Source: Heterohyrax brucei (lineage: Eukaryota; Chordata; Mammalia; Hyracoidea; Procaviidae). From it: a stretch of DNA of 64,000 nucleotides. Location: contig CM053140.1 in NCBI GenBank assembly GCA_028571685.1, positions 222,041,323 through 222,105,322 on the forward strand, read 5' to 3'. Each line of letters opens with the position of its first letter. The stretch's first letter is position 1. This document shows, in pieces, positions 21,403-32,486 of this stretch. The position numbers and the translations under genes were made by a program. The notes below the pieces were generated by a model. It was given only the letters and a program-made list of their open reading frames with translations, was not told the DNA's origin and did not search any database.

Positions 21403-21510
21403 GACAGAGTAGAGCTGTCCCACTGGTTTCAAAGTAGTAGATGGTGGATTTAAACTGCTGGCTTTTTGGTTAGCAGCTGAGATCTTAACCATTGTCCTAT
21501 GAGGGCTCTG
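21403..21510 (-). mobile_element. AfroSINE fragment
   Basis: Antisense body: GACAGAGTAGAGCTGTCCCA, GCTTTTTGGTTAGCAGCTGA, ATCTTAACCATTGTCCTATG. Confidence 0.8.
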
Positions 21511-21569
21511 TGTACATGTGTATATTCATGGCACTCAATAGCACCTAACAAGAGCAATACATAATATTG

Positions 21570-21780
21570 TATCATTGCTGTTGTTAGGTGCTGTCCAGTC
21601 AGTTATGACTAATAGTGACCCCATGTGACAGGTGAGACTGCCCTGTGATGTTTTCTTGACTGTAGTCTTTATGAAAGCAAATTGCCAAGTCTTCCTCCTA
21701 TGGAGCCACAAGGTACGTTGAAACTGCCTACCTCTCATGTAGCAGCCAAGCACTTGACAATTGCATCATCAAGTCTCCTT
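21570..21780 (-). mobile_element. AfroSINE, long-body variant
   Basis: Antisense copy with TTGCTGTTGTTAGGTGCTGT at its tail and the long-form middle TGTAGTCTTTATGAAAGCAA, ending near GCATCATCAAGTCTCCTT. Confidence 0.78.
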
Positions 21781-23174
21781 ACATATATAAAATACTAGTT
21801 GTTAAATATTTTATCACTTCTATAAATTATAGTCATAGATCAAATAAATAAATACACAGACACAGACTTCATTACCATTCTCTTTCATATTTCTTTTATC
21901 TTCTTATGACATATTGGAAAATGAAACTTAGAAGCAATGGTATACCACAGTGATGATGCATTAGTTGGGCAAATATGAATAAATGACCTTTTAGAGTACA
22001 ATGGATTTTGAAGTTCCTGACCTCTTGGGAGATGTAGCACCCAGACTGGTATTTTTCCCCTGGGCTTCATCCCCTAACTACTCTTGATAAAGGAGATTAT
22101 ATACTCTCTTGGTAAACATGATGTCATCTTAGTCTAAGGTGTTATTTAAGGGAGAGATTGACTTTAAATTGTCATTCCTATGATGATTAACGAATCTGAT
22201 ATATATTACTAGTTCTTAGCCCATTCTCCATCCTCCGGCTTCCAATTTTGCGGACCAGCTGATGAAAGCCAAATCAAAGCAAACCATCACTACAAATGCG
22301 GTTTTAATTCTCTATTAATTTAATCATAAGCAGGCTTGCTACTGAAACCATAATGCATTATAAATGTGTTCACAGAGAGGGCATAATATGGTAGTGATGA
22401 TGTTTCTTGGGCCTTCCTTTTTTTAAAAAAATACGGTTTAGCATCAACTTGTTCAATCAGAAAAGAGCTGAGACTGATTAAATACCAGGGTTGGACTGTA
22501 AAGAAAGAAAAGTCCGTAGCAAATATGCAGTGATTGTTTTAAAATCAAATGTGTAGGAGGATGGATTTCAGGAGATAGCTCAGCAGTTATACTCCTAATC
22601 CTGACTGAGGCTGTCGTGTAGTTTCCCATTTGCCTTACAAAACAGAGCAGGATTTCAACAAGTCCCTGCTGGCTGGCCTGTGAGACAAGTGCCACACACT
22701 TCCTTCTTGGCATCTAACAATATTGTTATTAGTATTACGAGCTGGAAGAAGAAAGCTACTGATGATAACTTCTGCTTCAGAAAGTTGTATTAACTCATTA
22801 AGATCATGAAACTGCCTGGGCTTCATGTAAAGCAACCAGTTTGAAGTGAGATGAAGAACACTTCTAAGTGTTAAGAAGTGTCAAGATTCCGATTTATATC
22901 ATTAGTGAAGTTGAGGGCAGAACGTTTCATTTTGGAGATTTCTACTTCAAGTTCACCTATTACAGAATATCAGGAACTTTAAAAGTCATCTTATCATGGA
23001 CTGCTTACTTCTTCATGGCCATTTAACCCTGGCCTAGGCACAACCAACACATGTCTTCATCTGCCCCTCCATTTAAACACCAGGAAAATTCACATTTTGT
23101 GGTCAGAGTCTCAGGATCTTTCATTTAGGCTTTGTGTTTTACTTTTCCTTCAGTCTCCTCAAACCTCTAAAAGG
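21781..23174. other. Unassigned DNA, no gene seen
   Basis: About 1.4 kb of AT-rich sequence with only short open frames on either strand. I recognise no repeat family with confidence, and see no splice-flanked exon or known protein motif. Confidence 0.5.
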
Positions 23175-23330
23175 AAAAAAAGTCACCTGAGTTGATTCCA
23201 ACTCATGTGGACCCCAAGTCTTGCGCAGTGAATCCGAACTTCTTAGGGTTTTCAAGGAAACAGATAGGCCAGCCTTTTTTAACTAAATGACTTTGGGTGG
23301 ATTGATTAGGAAGCAAGCCCTTAATTGTTT
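23175..23330 (-). mobile_element. Degraded AfroSINE
   Basis: Antisense tail GAGTTGATTCCAACTCATGT and a weak body (TTCTTAGGGTTTTCAAGGAA). The rest is badly diverged. Confidence 0.5.
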
Positions 23331-23444
23331 GCTAGCCGAAGAGTCCAGATCTCAAACTCTCTCTTACTGCCTGTCCTCTAAAAGGAAATTAGGCGAAGGC
23401 GACACAACAAAATTATTTCAAACATTAGAGAAAAATCTGTTGTT

Positions 23445-23990
23445 TGTTGTTAAGTGCCATTGAGTGGATTCCAACTCACAGAGACCACATGGATAACAAA
23501 ATGAAACACTACCCAGTACTGCAACATCCTCACAATCATTGTCTTGAGTCAGTTGTTGTAGCTACCATGTCAGTCTATCTCCTTAAGGGTCTTCATCTTT
23601 TCCATTGATCCTCTACCAAGCATGATGTCCTTCTCTATGGACTGATCCCTTCTAACAACCTGTCAGAAGTATATGAGAATGCATCCCACCATCCTCACTT
23701 CTCAGGAGCATTCTGGATGTATTTCTTCCAAGATAGATTTGTTTATTCTTTTGCCATTCCATGGTACATTCAATATTCTTCTCTAACACCGCAATTCAAT
23801 GGCTTCACTTCTTCTTCAGTATTTTTATTCCTCATTCAGCTTTCACTTGTATAATAGGTGATCAAAAACAGCATGGCTTGGGTAAGGTGTACCTTAGTTT
23901 TCAAGGTGACATCTTTGCTTTTCAACTCTTTGAAGAGAAAATCTACATAACAAACAATTATCCCTGGAAATCTGACAAGAAGCTTTGTAA
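23445..23990 (-). mobile_element. RTE (BovB-like) LINE reverse-transcriptase fragment
   Basis: The order of blocks matches the antisense of an RTE ORF: TTAAGTGCCATTGAGTGGAT, CATCCTCACAATCATTGTCT, GCATGATGTCCTTCTCTATG, TTCTTCCAAGATAGATTTGT, CATGGTACATTCAATATTCT and TCAAGGTGACATCTTTGCTT. Read on the minus strand it corresponds to the C-terminal half of the ORF and its 3' end at 23445. Confidence 0.75.
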
Positions 23991-24920
23991 GTAAACCACC
24001 AAAATTTGAATGCTGCTGATTGGAAACTATAATGAATAGTAAGTGTGCGATAAATTGGGTTGAAGAAGAATAGAAAATACTGCAATTTTTTTCCCCTACA
24101 GTTCTGGAATTACGAAGTCATTATCTTGTCCAAGTGTTAGGATTGTCTTTTATAATTTCTGATTAGTATGAAAGGCAGGTCACTAAAGCTGAAAAACTCT
24201 TGTACCAGAAATAGAGTTTCATTATCTGTTTCTGCTTCTCCTGGTGTCCTTTGGCAAGGTATTTCACCTTTCTTAACTTCTGCATTCTCATTTTAAAAGT
24301 AAGTGTTGATACCATGTTGTCTGTTTTTCAACATTCAATTTCCTTGGCTCAATAATCCTCTAATAAGGTACATTTATAGGTGCTTTTATAGCGTCAGTTT
24401 TTAAAATTTTTTTGTAGTTACGGCCTTCTGTGAAAATACGATAAAAATTGCTGTAGTAGACATTCTTTGATCTGCTGTCCAATGTGTTTTCCTTTTGGGG
24501 TCTTTTCCTCACTCCCATGTGGCTCTGTTGGGACAGCAGTTGGCATTTAGCACAGGCCAAGCTAATTACATTATATTCCCTGAAGCCACTGATTCACTTA
24601 AGGAGGGGGATCACGTGACCTATGCCCAAAGCAATAACAGTCCTTCCGAAGAATTTTCTGAACTGGAGACAGAGAATTTCTCCTTCAGTCTTTTGGACCA
24701 TGAACTGTGTATTGTCAGTCCAGTGCTGCCCTTTGCCTTCACATCTTACCGATGTGTGGAGAAGGCATGCATCTAACAAAGTACAAAATGAGATCAACAC
24801 ATAAAAAGACAGAAAAGGAGATGGAGAGAGCACTAGAGGCAGAGGGAATAAGAGAGAGGATGCCAATGGTGTTGTTTAAGACCATAAAATTGTTAAGGGT
24901 GTGCATAGTTGGGCTGATTC
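23991..24920. other. Mostly unassigned; part may be an ancient repeat
   Basis: The segment at about 24480-24900 (CTCCCATGTGGCTCTGTTGG, GTGTGGAGAAGGCATGCATC, AGACAGAAAAGGAGATGGAG) reminds me of a widespread old mammalian interspersed repeat, but I cannot name it safely. No host gene is visible. Confidence 0.35.
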
Positions 24921-24924
24921 TCTG

Positions 24925-25497
24925 TGATTTGGCAATTATATAATGATGTAATTTGGCAGATATGTGATGATGTAGTCATCTTTCATGATGTGATCTGAGG
25001 CAATCAGTCCATCAGGTGTAAGATGAGTTTCTTCAGGGATGTGGCCATTCTGTAAAAGCTTGCTCACTTCTTCTGGATCCTTCATCAGTTTGTTATCATC
25101 TAGTCTCTCATTCTTGGAACTTGAACCAGCAGCCTACTATACTGCCTGTTGTTCTAGGGATCTGTCAGCTTCCACAGCCTATGAGCCAGCAGCCTGCTGT
25201 TTGATCTGCCAAGCTTGGGTTTGTCAACTCCTATAGCTACATGGTGACCCTAGGAGCCAGACTTGATGGCACGTGGCTGGCTTGGCTATAGCTACACGAG
25301 TCAGGAGAAACCTCCAGCCAATTGCTTGACTTGGACTTGCAAGCCTCTACAGTCACATGAGCCATTTCCTTCACATAAATCTCTCTGTCTCTGTGCATAT
25401 ACATATACGTATGTGTATACTTCACTAGTTTACTTCTCTGGAGAAGCCAGCGTAACACAGAAGACAGACTGTAAATCCAACCAATTTCACTATTAGA
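24925..25497 (+). mobile_element. MaLR/MLT-like LTR
   Basis: The segment has TGTGATTTGGCAATTATATA near the start, repeats of CCAGCAGCCT, GTCAACTCCTATAGCTACAT and an MLT-like 3' end: ACATGAGCCATTTCCTTCAC, then ATAAATCTCTCTGTCTCTG, TTACTTCTCTGGAGAAGCCA. That end is typical of MaLR LTRs. The start is approximate. Confidence 0.6.
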
Positions 25498-25759
25498 CAC
25501 TCCAGTTAAGTGATCAAATTAATTCTCTTTATTATCTTTTTGTTTTCTTTCTTTTTTTAATCTTTTTTTAAGTTGTGTGCTTAAACTAGTTTGAGTTGAC
25601 GTGCCTCACTTTCTCATGAACTTGTTATTGCAATCTATAGCTATGGACTCATTCTTCAGAAAACGAACATATATAAAAACTGCTACTCATACAATTTGCT
25701 TCAGAACTTGGGAGTGAGTACAAACCCTATACTTAGCTTAAGAGTATAATAATAACAAT

Positions 25760-25950
25760 AAAATCTCACATTTGTTTAGTTTCTTGCACAAAAAGCAATT
25801 TTCTGCAAGATCAAATTCAGTTCTTATAAGAACGCTGCATGTTGTGTATTACCATCACCATTTTACAGATAAAAGAATAGAAGTTAAGAGACTTTCTCAA
25901 AGTTAAATAAGTAGGAAGTAAACGACAGTCAAGCTCAAGATGTCACTTTC
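25760..25950 (+). mobile_element. MIR-like ancient SINE
   Basis: TATTACCATCACCATTTTAC, AGATAAAAGAATAGAAGTTA, AGAGACTTTCTCAAAGTTAA and GTAGGAAGTAAACGACAGTC match the MIR core order (count, test, washout, accession). Confidence 0.65.
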
Positions 25951-27519
25951 CAGTTTTGCTTATTAGAGAGAATCTAGTACGTATCATGGACAGAAAACTC
26001 CTTTTCCATGCTTTTTACATTTGTAGAATGGTGGAGCAAATTTCAAGCTCATAATGAAAAATTACAATAGTTTTTATTATCCAAGCCAGCTTTCCATTTG
26101 TAATTGATTTTTCTCATGTACGAGCATGGCTGAAACCAAGTGTTTAAAATCTTTCCCCTTGAAGATTTAATGACTCCAAATCTATATTTGATTACTTGGT
26201 TCCACTGGGGTTTGCACTTGTACAATGGCCAAGACAGAAGAGCCAAAAAAAAAAAAAAAAACAACACTTTTGTTGGTCATGCATTATGTATCTTCTACCA
26301 CTGGATTTTGGCTGGGACTAAGGCTGTGACGTCTTTACCAGGCTTAGCATTTACTTTAAACTGTTTGCTGTGTTTGAACGTATCCTCTTCAGATTGTGTG
26401 GGGTTTAACACATGAGTCAACCACACACAACTTCTCACATTATAAATGCCAAGAAAAGTCAAGGAGATTTAGTTTCCAGGCTTGATCTTTAAATGACCAA
26501 CAGATTTCATCTTCTTGTAGAAGCATTAAAATCCTTCCCTTCCCCTAGGGCACCTAAGAGTGTATCAGCTCTTCAAATTAGAACTGTGAGGATCAATACC
26601 ATGATGTTAATAAATACAGACAGGAGGAAAAATAACTAACTGGGACTACAACGCTTGGTTCTGGACCTACTGTTTATTGTATAACCCTCGATTAGTTGTT
26701 TTTACCACCCAGTCTATTACCCATGGTGTAAGATTTGTTGCCAGATCATTCCAAAGCCTCATTTCTGCTCTAAAATACTACTCCCCTAAACCATCTCATT
26801 TTATTTATAATATGATCTGTGTTCTGCAACACAGTCATTGTCATTGGTTATATATTGGTTATACATTCTATTGAATCTTAGCTATTCAATACAGAGATCT
26901 AAATAAAATGTGTTTTTTTTTTCACGTTGGGTGAAAATGTAATAGTTTAGATATGACGCAAACTCTGGTCGTTCAAATTACATATGAGACTATAAGTGTG
27001 ACTCTAAGACAAAAAAACTACCTGAATTAGATTTGAAGAAGTCTTTCTAGGTTTTAGTTCATAGTTTTATTTAAAATCAATTGTTCTAAATCTTTACTGA
27101 GATACTGGAGGATACATAGGAAAATTTCAGGTTATGCTGAAAAGGCTCCCATTGGTTATATCTAGAACCAAGATAAAATACACAGCAGATGTCACTGTCA
27201 GTATAAAAGTAAATTGAAACAGCATAATTAATTTGGAAATAAGAAACAATGTTTTCTTTATATATAACATTCTTAAGCCATAGCAGCAGGTATAAACAGC
27301 TCATGGTATCAGTCCACAGAGTAAAACTATCTTAACAAGTTATCTGAAAAATGTTCCTAGCTATAGAAACAAGCTTCAGTTTGTTGAATTTTAGTTGTAT
27401 TCTAGCTTTAAAGACAAACTAACAAAATACCTTTAATGACTCTCTGCTGCCTATTAAACAAGTACAAATAGCTTCATATTTAAGATTCTTCATACTCTGA
27501 CAACACTCACATTTTTTTT

Positions 27520-27900
27520 TTTTTGGCAGCTTGTTAGCTTTTAAGGCCCCAAGCACCATTCACCCAAGTAGTATGCAGAATGTTTTTTCAAGAGAAAAAG
27601 GAAAAAAAAAAAAGAACTTGGGTATGCCAATTAGTCTAGATGTCCCACCCTCAAATTTTCAGCCTCATTTTTCTAAATTCCAGCAGTTTTCAGCCAAATA
27701 CTACCACAAGTTTTTTTCAGTTGGCCTCGTACTTTCTCACTGCTATGTCTTTTACTCATTATCTATTTTTAAAAACATACTACCTCTTAAACTGTGGGCA
27801 ATATGTCACTTCCTCCAAGAGAATTAATTCTTTCCACCTTCCCTCTCTCCTCTTCTGTGTCCTTACAACCTTTTTCTGGTACCTCTCTTGTTATGTTTAA
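27520..27900 (-). mobile_element. Degraded L1 3' UTR fragment
   Basis: Antisense landmarks: GGCAGCTTGTTAGCTTTTAA, AAGCACCATTCACCCAAGTA, GTATGCCAATTAGTCTAGAT, then the TCCACCTTCCCTCTCTCCTC block. Confidence 0.6.
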
Positions 27901-28279
27901 CTCATTCTGCCTTATAGCATAGCTTGTGTCACAGGGATGACAAATTGAGTTGTTATTGGCTTAAAGGAAAGTTAGTATACTAAAAACCAGAACTTATAAA
28001 ACACATTCACTAGGAAATGATTATTTTCATACCAAGAAGATTCTTTGGTTGATAATTTGCTGGGAAATTCCATGAGACAATAAATAACTTTCAATTCTCT
28101 GATCATTATTTGATTCATCATGGTTAGATGTAACTCAACTCTGTAGTGCACACAACTATTGTATAACTTGAGAGAGTAGAACATAAATAGTATTTATTAT
28201 AGCTCATACAAATCTAAAACTTGGCACCAATATGCTAGTAGCGGCACTGGACCACTCATTTGAAATAAATACAAATAAC

Positions 28280-28482
28280 CCAAAACGAAACCTATTACCA
28301 CTGAGTCTATTCTGACTTATCCCCATGAGACAGAGTAGAACTGCCCCCATAGGATTTCCAAGGCTTTATGTCTTTACGGAAGCGCACTGCCACATCTTTC
28401 TCCTGTAGCAGGTGGCAGGTTTGAATGGCTGATCATTCCGGTTAACAGCTGAACACTTAGCCTCGGCACCACCAGAGCACCT
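28280..28482 (-). mobile_element. AfroSINE, long-body variant
   Basis: Antisense SINE with tail CCACTGAGTCTATTCTGACT, ACTGCCCCCATAGGATTTCC, the long-form middle GCGCACTGCCACATCTTTCT and 5' end CACCACCAGAGCACC. Confidence 0.85.
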
Positions 28483-30294
28483 TAAGAGTTTGGTAGAGTC
28501 TGCTATTCCAGAGATCTCAGGTCCTTTACACTAGACAGGAGTCTCAGGTCCAACCCACCACTTAACATCTTTCAGAATCTTTTAGCAGGATCATTTGAGA
28601 CTTTAGTCATTTTATGAAATTACCAGCAGCCTTACCAAAGGAACATGAACAACAGTGTCTTTGCTGAACAGAGAAAATGTGGTTACTTTGTGCTGAAGTG
28701 GCAACAAAGACTTTCATCTATTTGCAGGAAGAATATTGTGGGATATTTGGGTGCTGAATTGGTCTTTTTCTTTTTCCACTCAAATCCATCATTCTTCCTT
28801 TAGAAGTCTTAAACTCTACAATTCCTAGACTCCCTTCTAATTCCAAGTTGGTTTGACCATGGAGCAGAAGTGGAAGACTGGAGAGTGTGTAGAATGGAAA
28901 ATTCAAGATATCTTGTTTTCTCTCACTCGATTCCATATGATGTATCTGGCTATGGCTGTAATTCCTCTGTTCTTCCATCAAATAGCAACATCATTTACCT
29001 TTGCTTCTTCAATACAAGTGTACCACAGCTCCAGCTTTGCCTGTGACTCGATCCTGGACTACGGTAACTCTATCTCTTATATATGTGTCTCTAGTCTTAG
29101 GATTGGTAGTGATTCCCTACTTTTGCTAATCTTTGGGTTCCCCTCCTCCCTTTTTGTCTTCTCAATTCTTTCATCATCAGTATAACCAATTTTCTGCATT
29201 AAATTCCCTCTGTTTGAAATTTATAGAGTGATTTCTGTTTCATTGATTGGCTGTGGCCTCATAAAGGCTTAAGTTCTGAAATTCATTTTGCCAAAGAATA
29301 AGAAGAAAAATGGTGAAGTCCTTTTTGTGTTAGGTATATTTACATACATTATGAGTCTTAACACTATCAGATGAATTTTATTATTTGCATTTTGCAAATG
29401 AATAGCTTATAAATAAAGAGTTTGTGGACTAAAAGCTTGATAGTATCAGAGGTAGGATTCATTTTTGGCTTTTTTGTATTTCCAGGCCTCTTCCACATGC
29501 AAGTGTCCAATTCTTTTCTGACTGGGATTGCTCAAAACTCAAAATCAGATGTTTACACAGTCTTTTTACCCTTCAACCCAGAACTATCTTATAAAACTTT
29601 GTGTACCATTAGTCTGAGATATTTTTATTATGGAGAGCAGTTAAAGGAAGTTGAATAGAAAAAATGATTTGACTTTCAATTAGGGTCAAATTTGTTCTTT
29701 TTCTTCCTAAACATCCTGTGCAGTTTCACACTTAAGATGATGTAGGTAAGGGTCATACAAAATGCTCTCCTTAGTCATCCTAGACTTTGGGCTAAACTGT
29801 TCTGCTTTAAGAATGCAGTAGAAAAGAGAGAATGAAAAAATCATCCATCCTTGTATTTTTTTTTTCCATTGTGAGATATGGGATCTGTTATTTGCCCTAA
29901 GAATTAAAACTTCACTTATTTATCAGCCATTCACTCTAAAAATATGTTTTTGAAGACCCCAAACATGAGTGTTTAGTCAGATGCTGAGAGGTTCACTTGT
30001 AAAAAATGAACTAATTCTATACACACATATAAAATGCGTGTATGCACATGGCCTTTCCCTAACTCCTGGTCTCCATCTTCTCACTGTATCTTTAGAACCA
30101 GACTACTGAGACAATCTTCTGGATTTTGGTTAGGTTTTCCTGCAGCTGTCACTTCTTTCTACCACCTTTCAAATACCCTTCTAGCCTTGGTCTTGTAGTT
30201 TCCAGCTCTCTCCTTGGCAAAATGCCCCTTTATCCTAGGGTTCCTCTGAAGACTCTGCCTCTCTTTTGCAGCATGTACACCCCTGGATGCACAT
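28483..30294. other. Unassigned DNA with one MIR-like patch
   Basis: About 1.8 kb without a recognised gene. A MIR-like patch lies at 29310-29470. The segment at 28690-29250 ends CATTAAATTCCCTCTGTTTG, AGTGATTTCTGTTTC, which hints at an ancient LTR or DNA repeat, but I cannot name it. Confidence 0.4.
29310..29470 (+). mobile_element. MIR-like ancient SINE
   Basis: The order TTACATACATTATGAGTCTT, AATTTTATTATTTGCATTTT, GCAAATGAATAGCTTATAAA, ATCAGAGGTAGGATTCATTT follows the MIR core. Confidence 0.5.
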
Positions 30295-30813
30295 TGTTTT
30301 AGTCAGCTAGGGCTGCTCTAACAGAAAGACCACAGAGTGGATAGCTTTAACAAAAGAAGGTTTATTCTTACACAGTCCATAGGCTGTAAGTCCAAATTTA
30401 GGATGTCTGCTCCAGGGGAACATTTTCCCCTTGTGAGCTCTGAAGGAAAGTGCAATGTTGTATCAGTCTTTGTTCAGGGAGCATCTTGGCACAGGAACTT
30501 CAGGTCTGAAGGATGCTCTCTTTTCCCAGTGCTGTTTTCTTGACAGTGTGAGGTTCCCCCTTCTTTGCTTGCTTCTTTCCTTTTATTTCTTTTAGGATTA
30601 AAAGATTGAAGGCCAGCAAGCCATACTCCATAGAGACTCCCTTTACAGTGGAGCAGGGAGGTGATCCTGTGAAGGGATTCACAGCCCCACCCTAATCCTT
30701 TAACATACAGCAGAGGAAAATCACAAAATGGAGGACAATCACAAAATATTGGGAATCATGGCTGGGCCACTTAGCTACATAGATTTTGGGGAAACACAAT
30801 TCAATCCATGACA
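30295..30813 (-). mobile_element. Solo-LTR-like element (MaLR-type), copy 3
   Basis: On the plus strand it starts TGTTTTAGTCAGCTAGGGCT and ends CAATTCAATCCATGACA, the reverse of the family seen at 5570-6041 and 6975-7471. The flanks CACAT (left) and CGCAT (right) differ at one base and may be the 5-bp target duplication. Confidence 0.65.
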
Positions 30814-31477
30814 CGCATGTATAAACCACCTCTTCCACCCCAACCCCTACCCCACTTACTCTCATGCATTGGAGGTCCAATTATTATCTTCCAAATTGAG
30901 AGTACTGTAATTTTTGAGGATGTGAAGATTTGGGGAGCTGGATAAGAAAACAAATGATCAAAAGGAAAGTTTGAAAGAAAATGGGAGGAAACAAGCTAAT
31001 TTAGCTTTAAGGCTAGGATGGTGTGAGTAGTGCAAACCAGCATGAAGGTCTACTGGGCATGGCCATCTGGGTGAATGAGTGAACTCTGTAAGATCCTGGA
31101 CATACATTCTCTAGACCTCAAATAGTGGATAATAAGTAGATGCTCAAGCGCAATACAAGGACCTTTATAAATTTTAAAACTTGACAAAAATTCCATTGGA
31201 GCTCTCTTGATCTGGTGTTTTTGTGTATGTATGTGCTAGAGGTACACAGGGGAATAAGTGTGATAACTGCAGGGTGAGGCTATTAAAGAATAAAGTTAAA
31301 CATTGTATGAGCAGTTGAAATTTATGATCTTTTGGTTTCCTTTCAACACTGACTTCTACCTTTAGTCCAACTATGTGTCTACATATGAGTAGAGCTATTT
31401 TTGCCTTGATAGCTTCTCGACTTCCACTCAGGCCTTTGTAATTTTAAACTATATTCATATTCTCAAAAGCTATCTTT
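30814..31477. other. Unassigned DNA
   Basis: About 660 bp with no repeat or gene I recognise. Confidence 0.4.
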
Positions 31478-31489
31478 TTGGTGTGTCTT
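31478..31489. repeat. Target-site duplication of L1 copy C, left
   Basis: TTGGTGTGTCTT occurs here and again at 36590-36601, immediately outside both ends of the antisense L1. Confidence 0.85.
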
Positions 31490-32486
31490 TTTTTTTTAAT
31501 TTAACATGACTGAGTGAAAATATACATTCCCGTATAAATTTACATGCCTACCTATATGCAGCTTCCACTGCTCTCCCTGTCCGGTGACAGTACACTATTC
31601 CTCTCTGCTCCATACATGTCTCATCCTCCCAACAGCACCCTTTCCCCTCCTCTCCACCCACTCCCCTTCCTGCAGCCAGAGGTCAGCAGGATGATATCCT
31701 GTAGATGTACAGAACCATAAAGTGCATCCAATATATTGTGACTCTGCATTGCCAAGTCCAATCCATTCCTGTCCAAAGAGTGGATCTTTGTTATACTTTG
31801 TGAGTAAAGGCAGCATCAGGGCCAGGGGCCATGCTCTCAGGGCAACCTCGAAACCACTGGACCATCAATTGAGGTCTTTTAGTGGAGATCTCAGGATGCA
31901 CCCCTTTTTATTCTTGTGTTGCCAGTGAGACTCCTCTCTGTGAGCTCCATCGTGGCTATGACTGGTGGTGGCCAGGCACCATCTGGTTCTTCCAGTCCCA
32001 AGTTGATGTAGGCACCCACTCTTGTGGGTCTCGCTGTCTTCAAAGTTGTCTTTACTGCGTGTCATTTTGGTCCTCAGTGAGCATCCGTTCCTGCTGAGTT
32101 GGGACCATTTGCTGTGTCCTCGGATGGCAGCTTGGCAGCTTTTAAGACCCCAGACGCCACTCACCAATATGGGGTGCAGAGAGCTCTCTGAGCAAAACGC
32201 TAGTTGTGCCAATTGGCCTCGATTTCGCCTAAGAGCATGGTCCCCTGCCCCCTGCCCCAGGTACTCGATCGTTGCAATATTGGGTTAAGATGGAAGGAGT
32301 ACTCAAGTTATACTGAAGTCCATTTAATGTTGTTCTTGTTTCTAATGTGTGCTATCACTGCTTTCTCCCAACCAGATTTCTAGCAACTATCTAAACTAAA
32401 CCCTCCCCCCCTCACCTACCCTTCCTCCCTTCCCTTGCAGCTGTCAAAGAGTCTTTTCTTCTATACACAAGTCTGTTTTTGAGACC
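31490..32486 (-). other. L1 3' UTR and A tail, copy C
   Basis: Antisense landmarks GCAGCTTCCACTGCTCTCCC, GATGATATCCTGTAGATGTA, GGCAGCTTTTAAGACCCCAG and the C-rich tract at 32401-32430 (reverse of the G-rich tract) mirror copy B. Confidence 0.88.

Larger units (their letters stand above)
25498..28279. other. Repeat-poor stretch, no gene seen
   Basis: About 2.8 kb with many short unrelated open frames (all under 100 codons). It holds a MIR-like SINE (25760-25950), an A17-18 run (about 26248) and a degraded L1 tail (27520-27900). Otherwise I see nothing I can assign. Confidence 0.5.

Noticed and set aside
24495-24776. A 93-codon frame as a small host protein
   Set aside because: It has no recognisable domain, no composition bias towards coding, and overlaps what looks like an ancient repeat.
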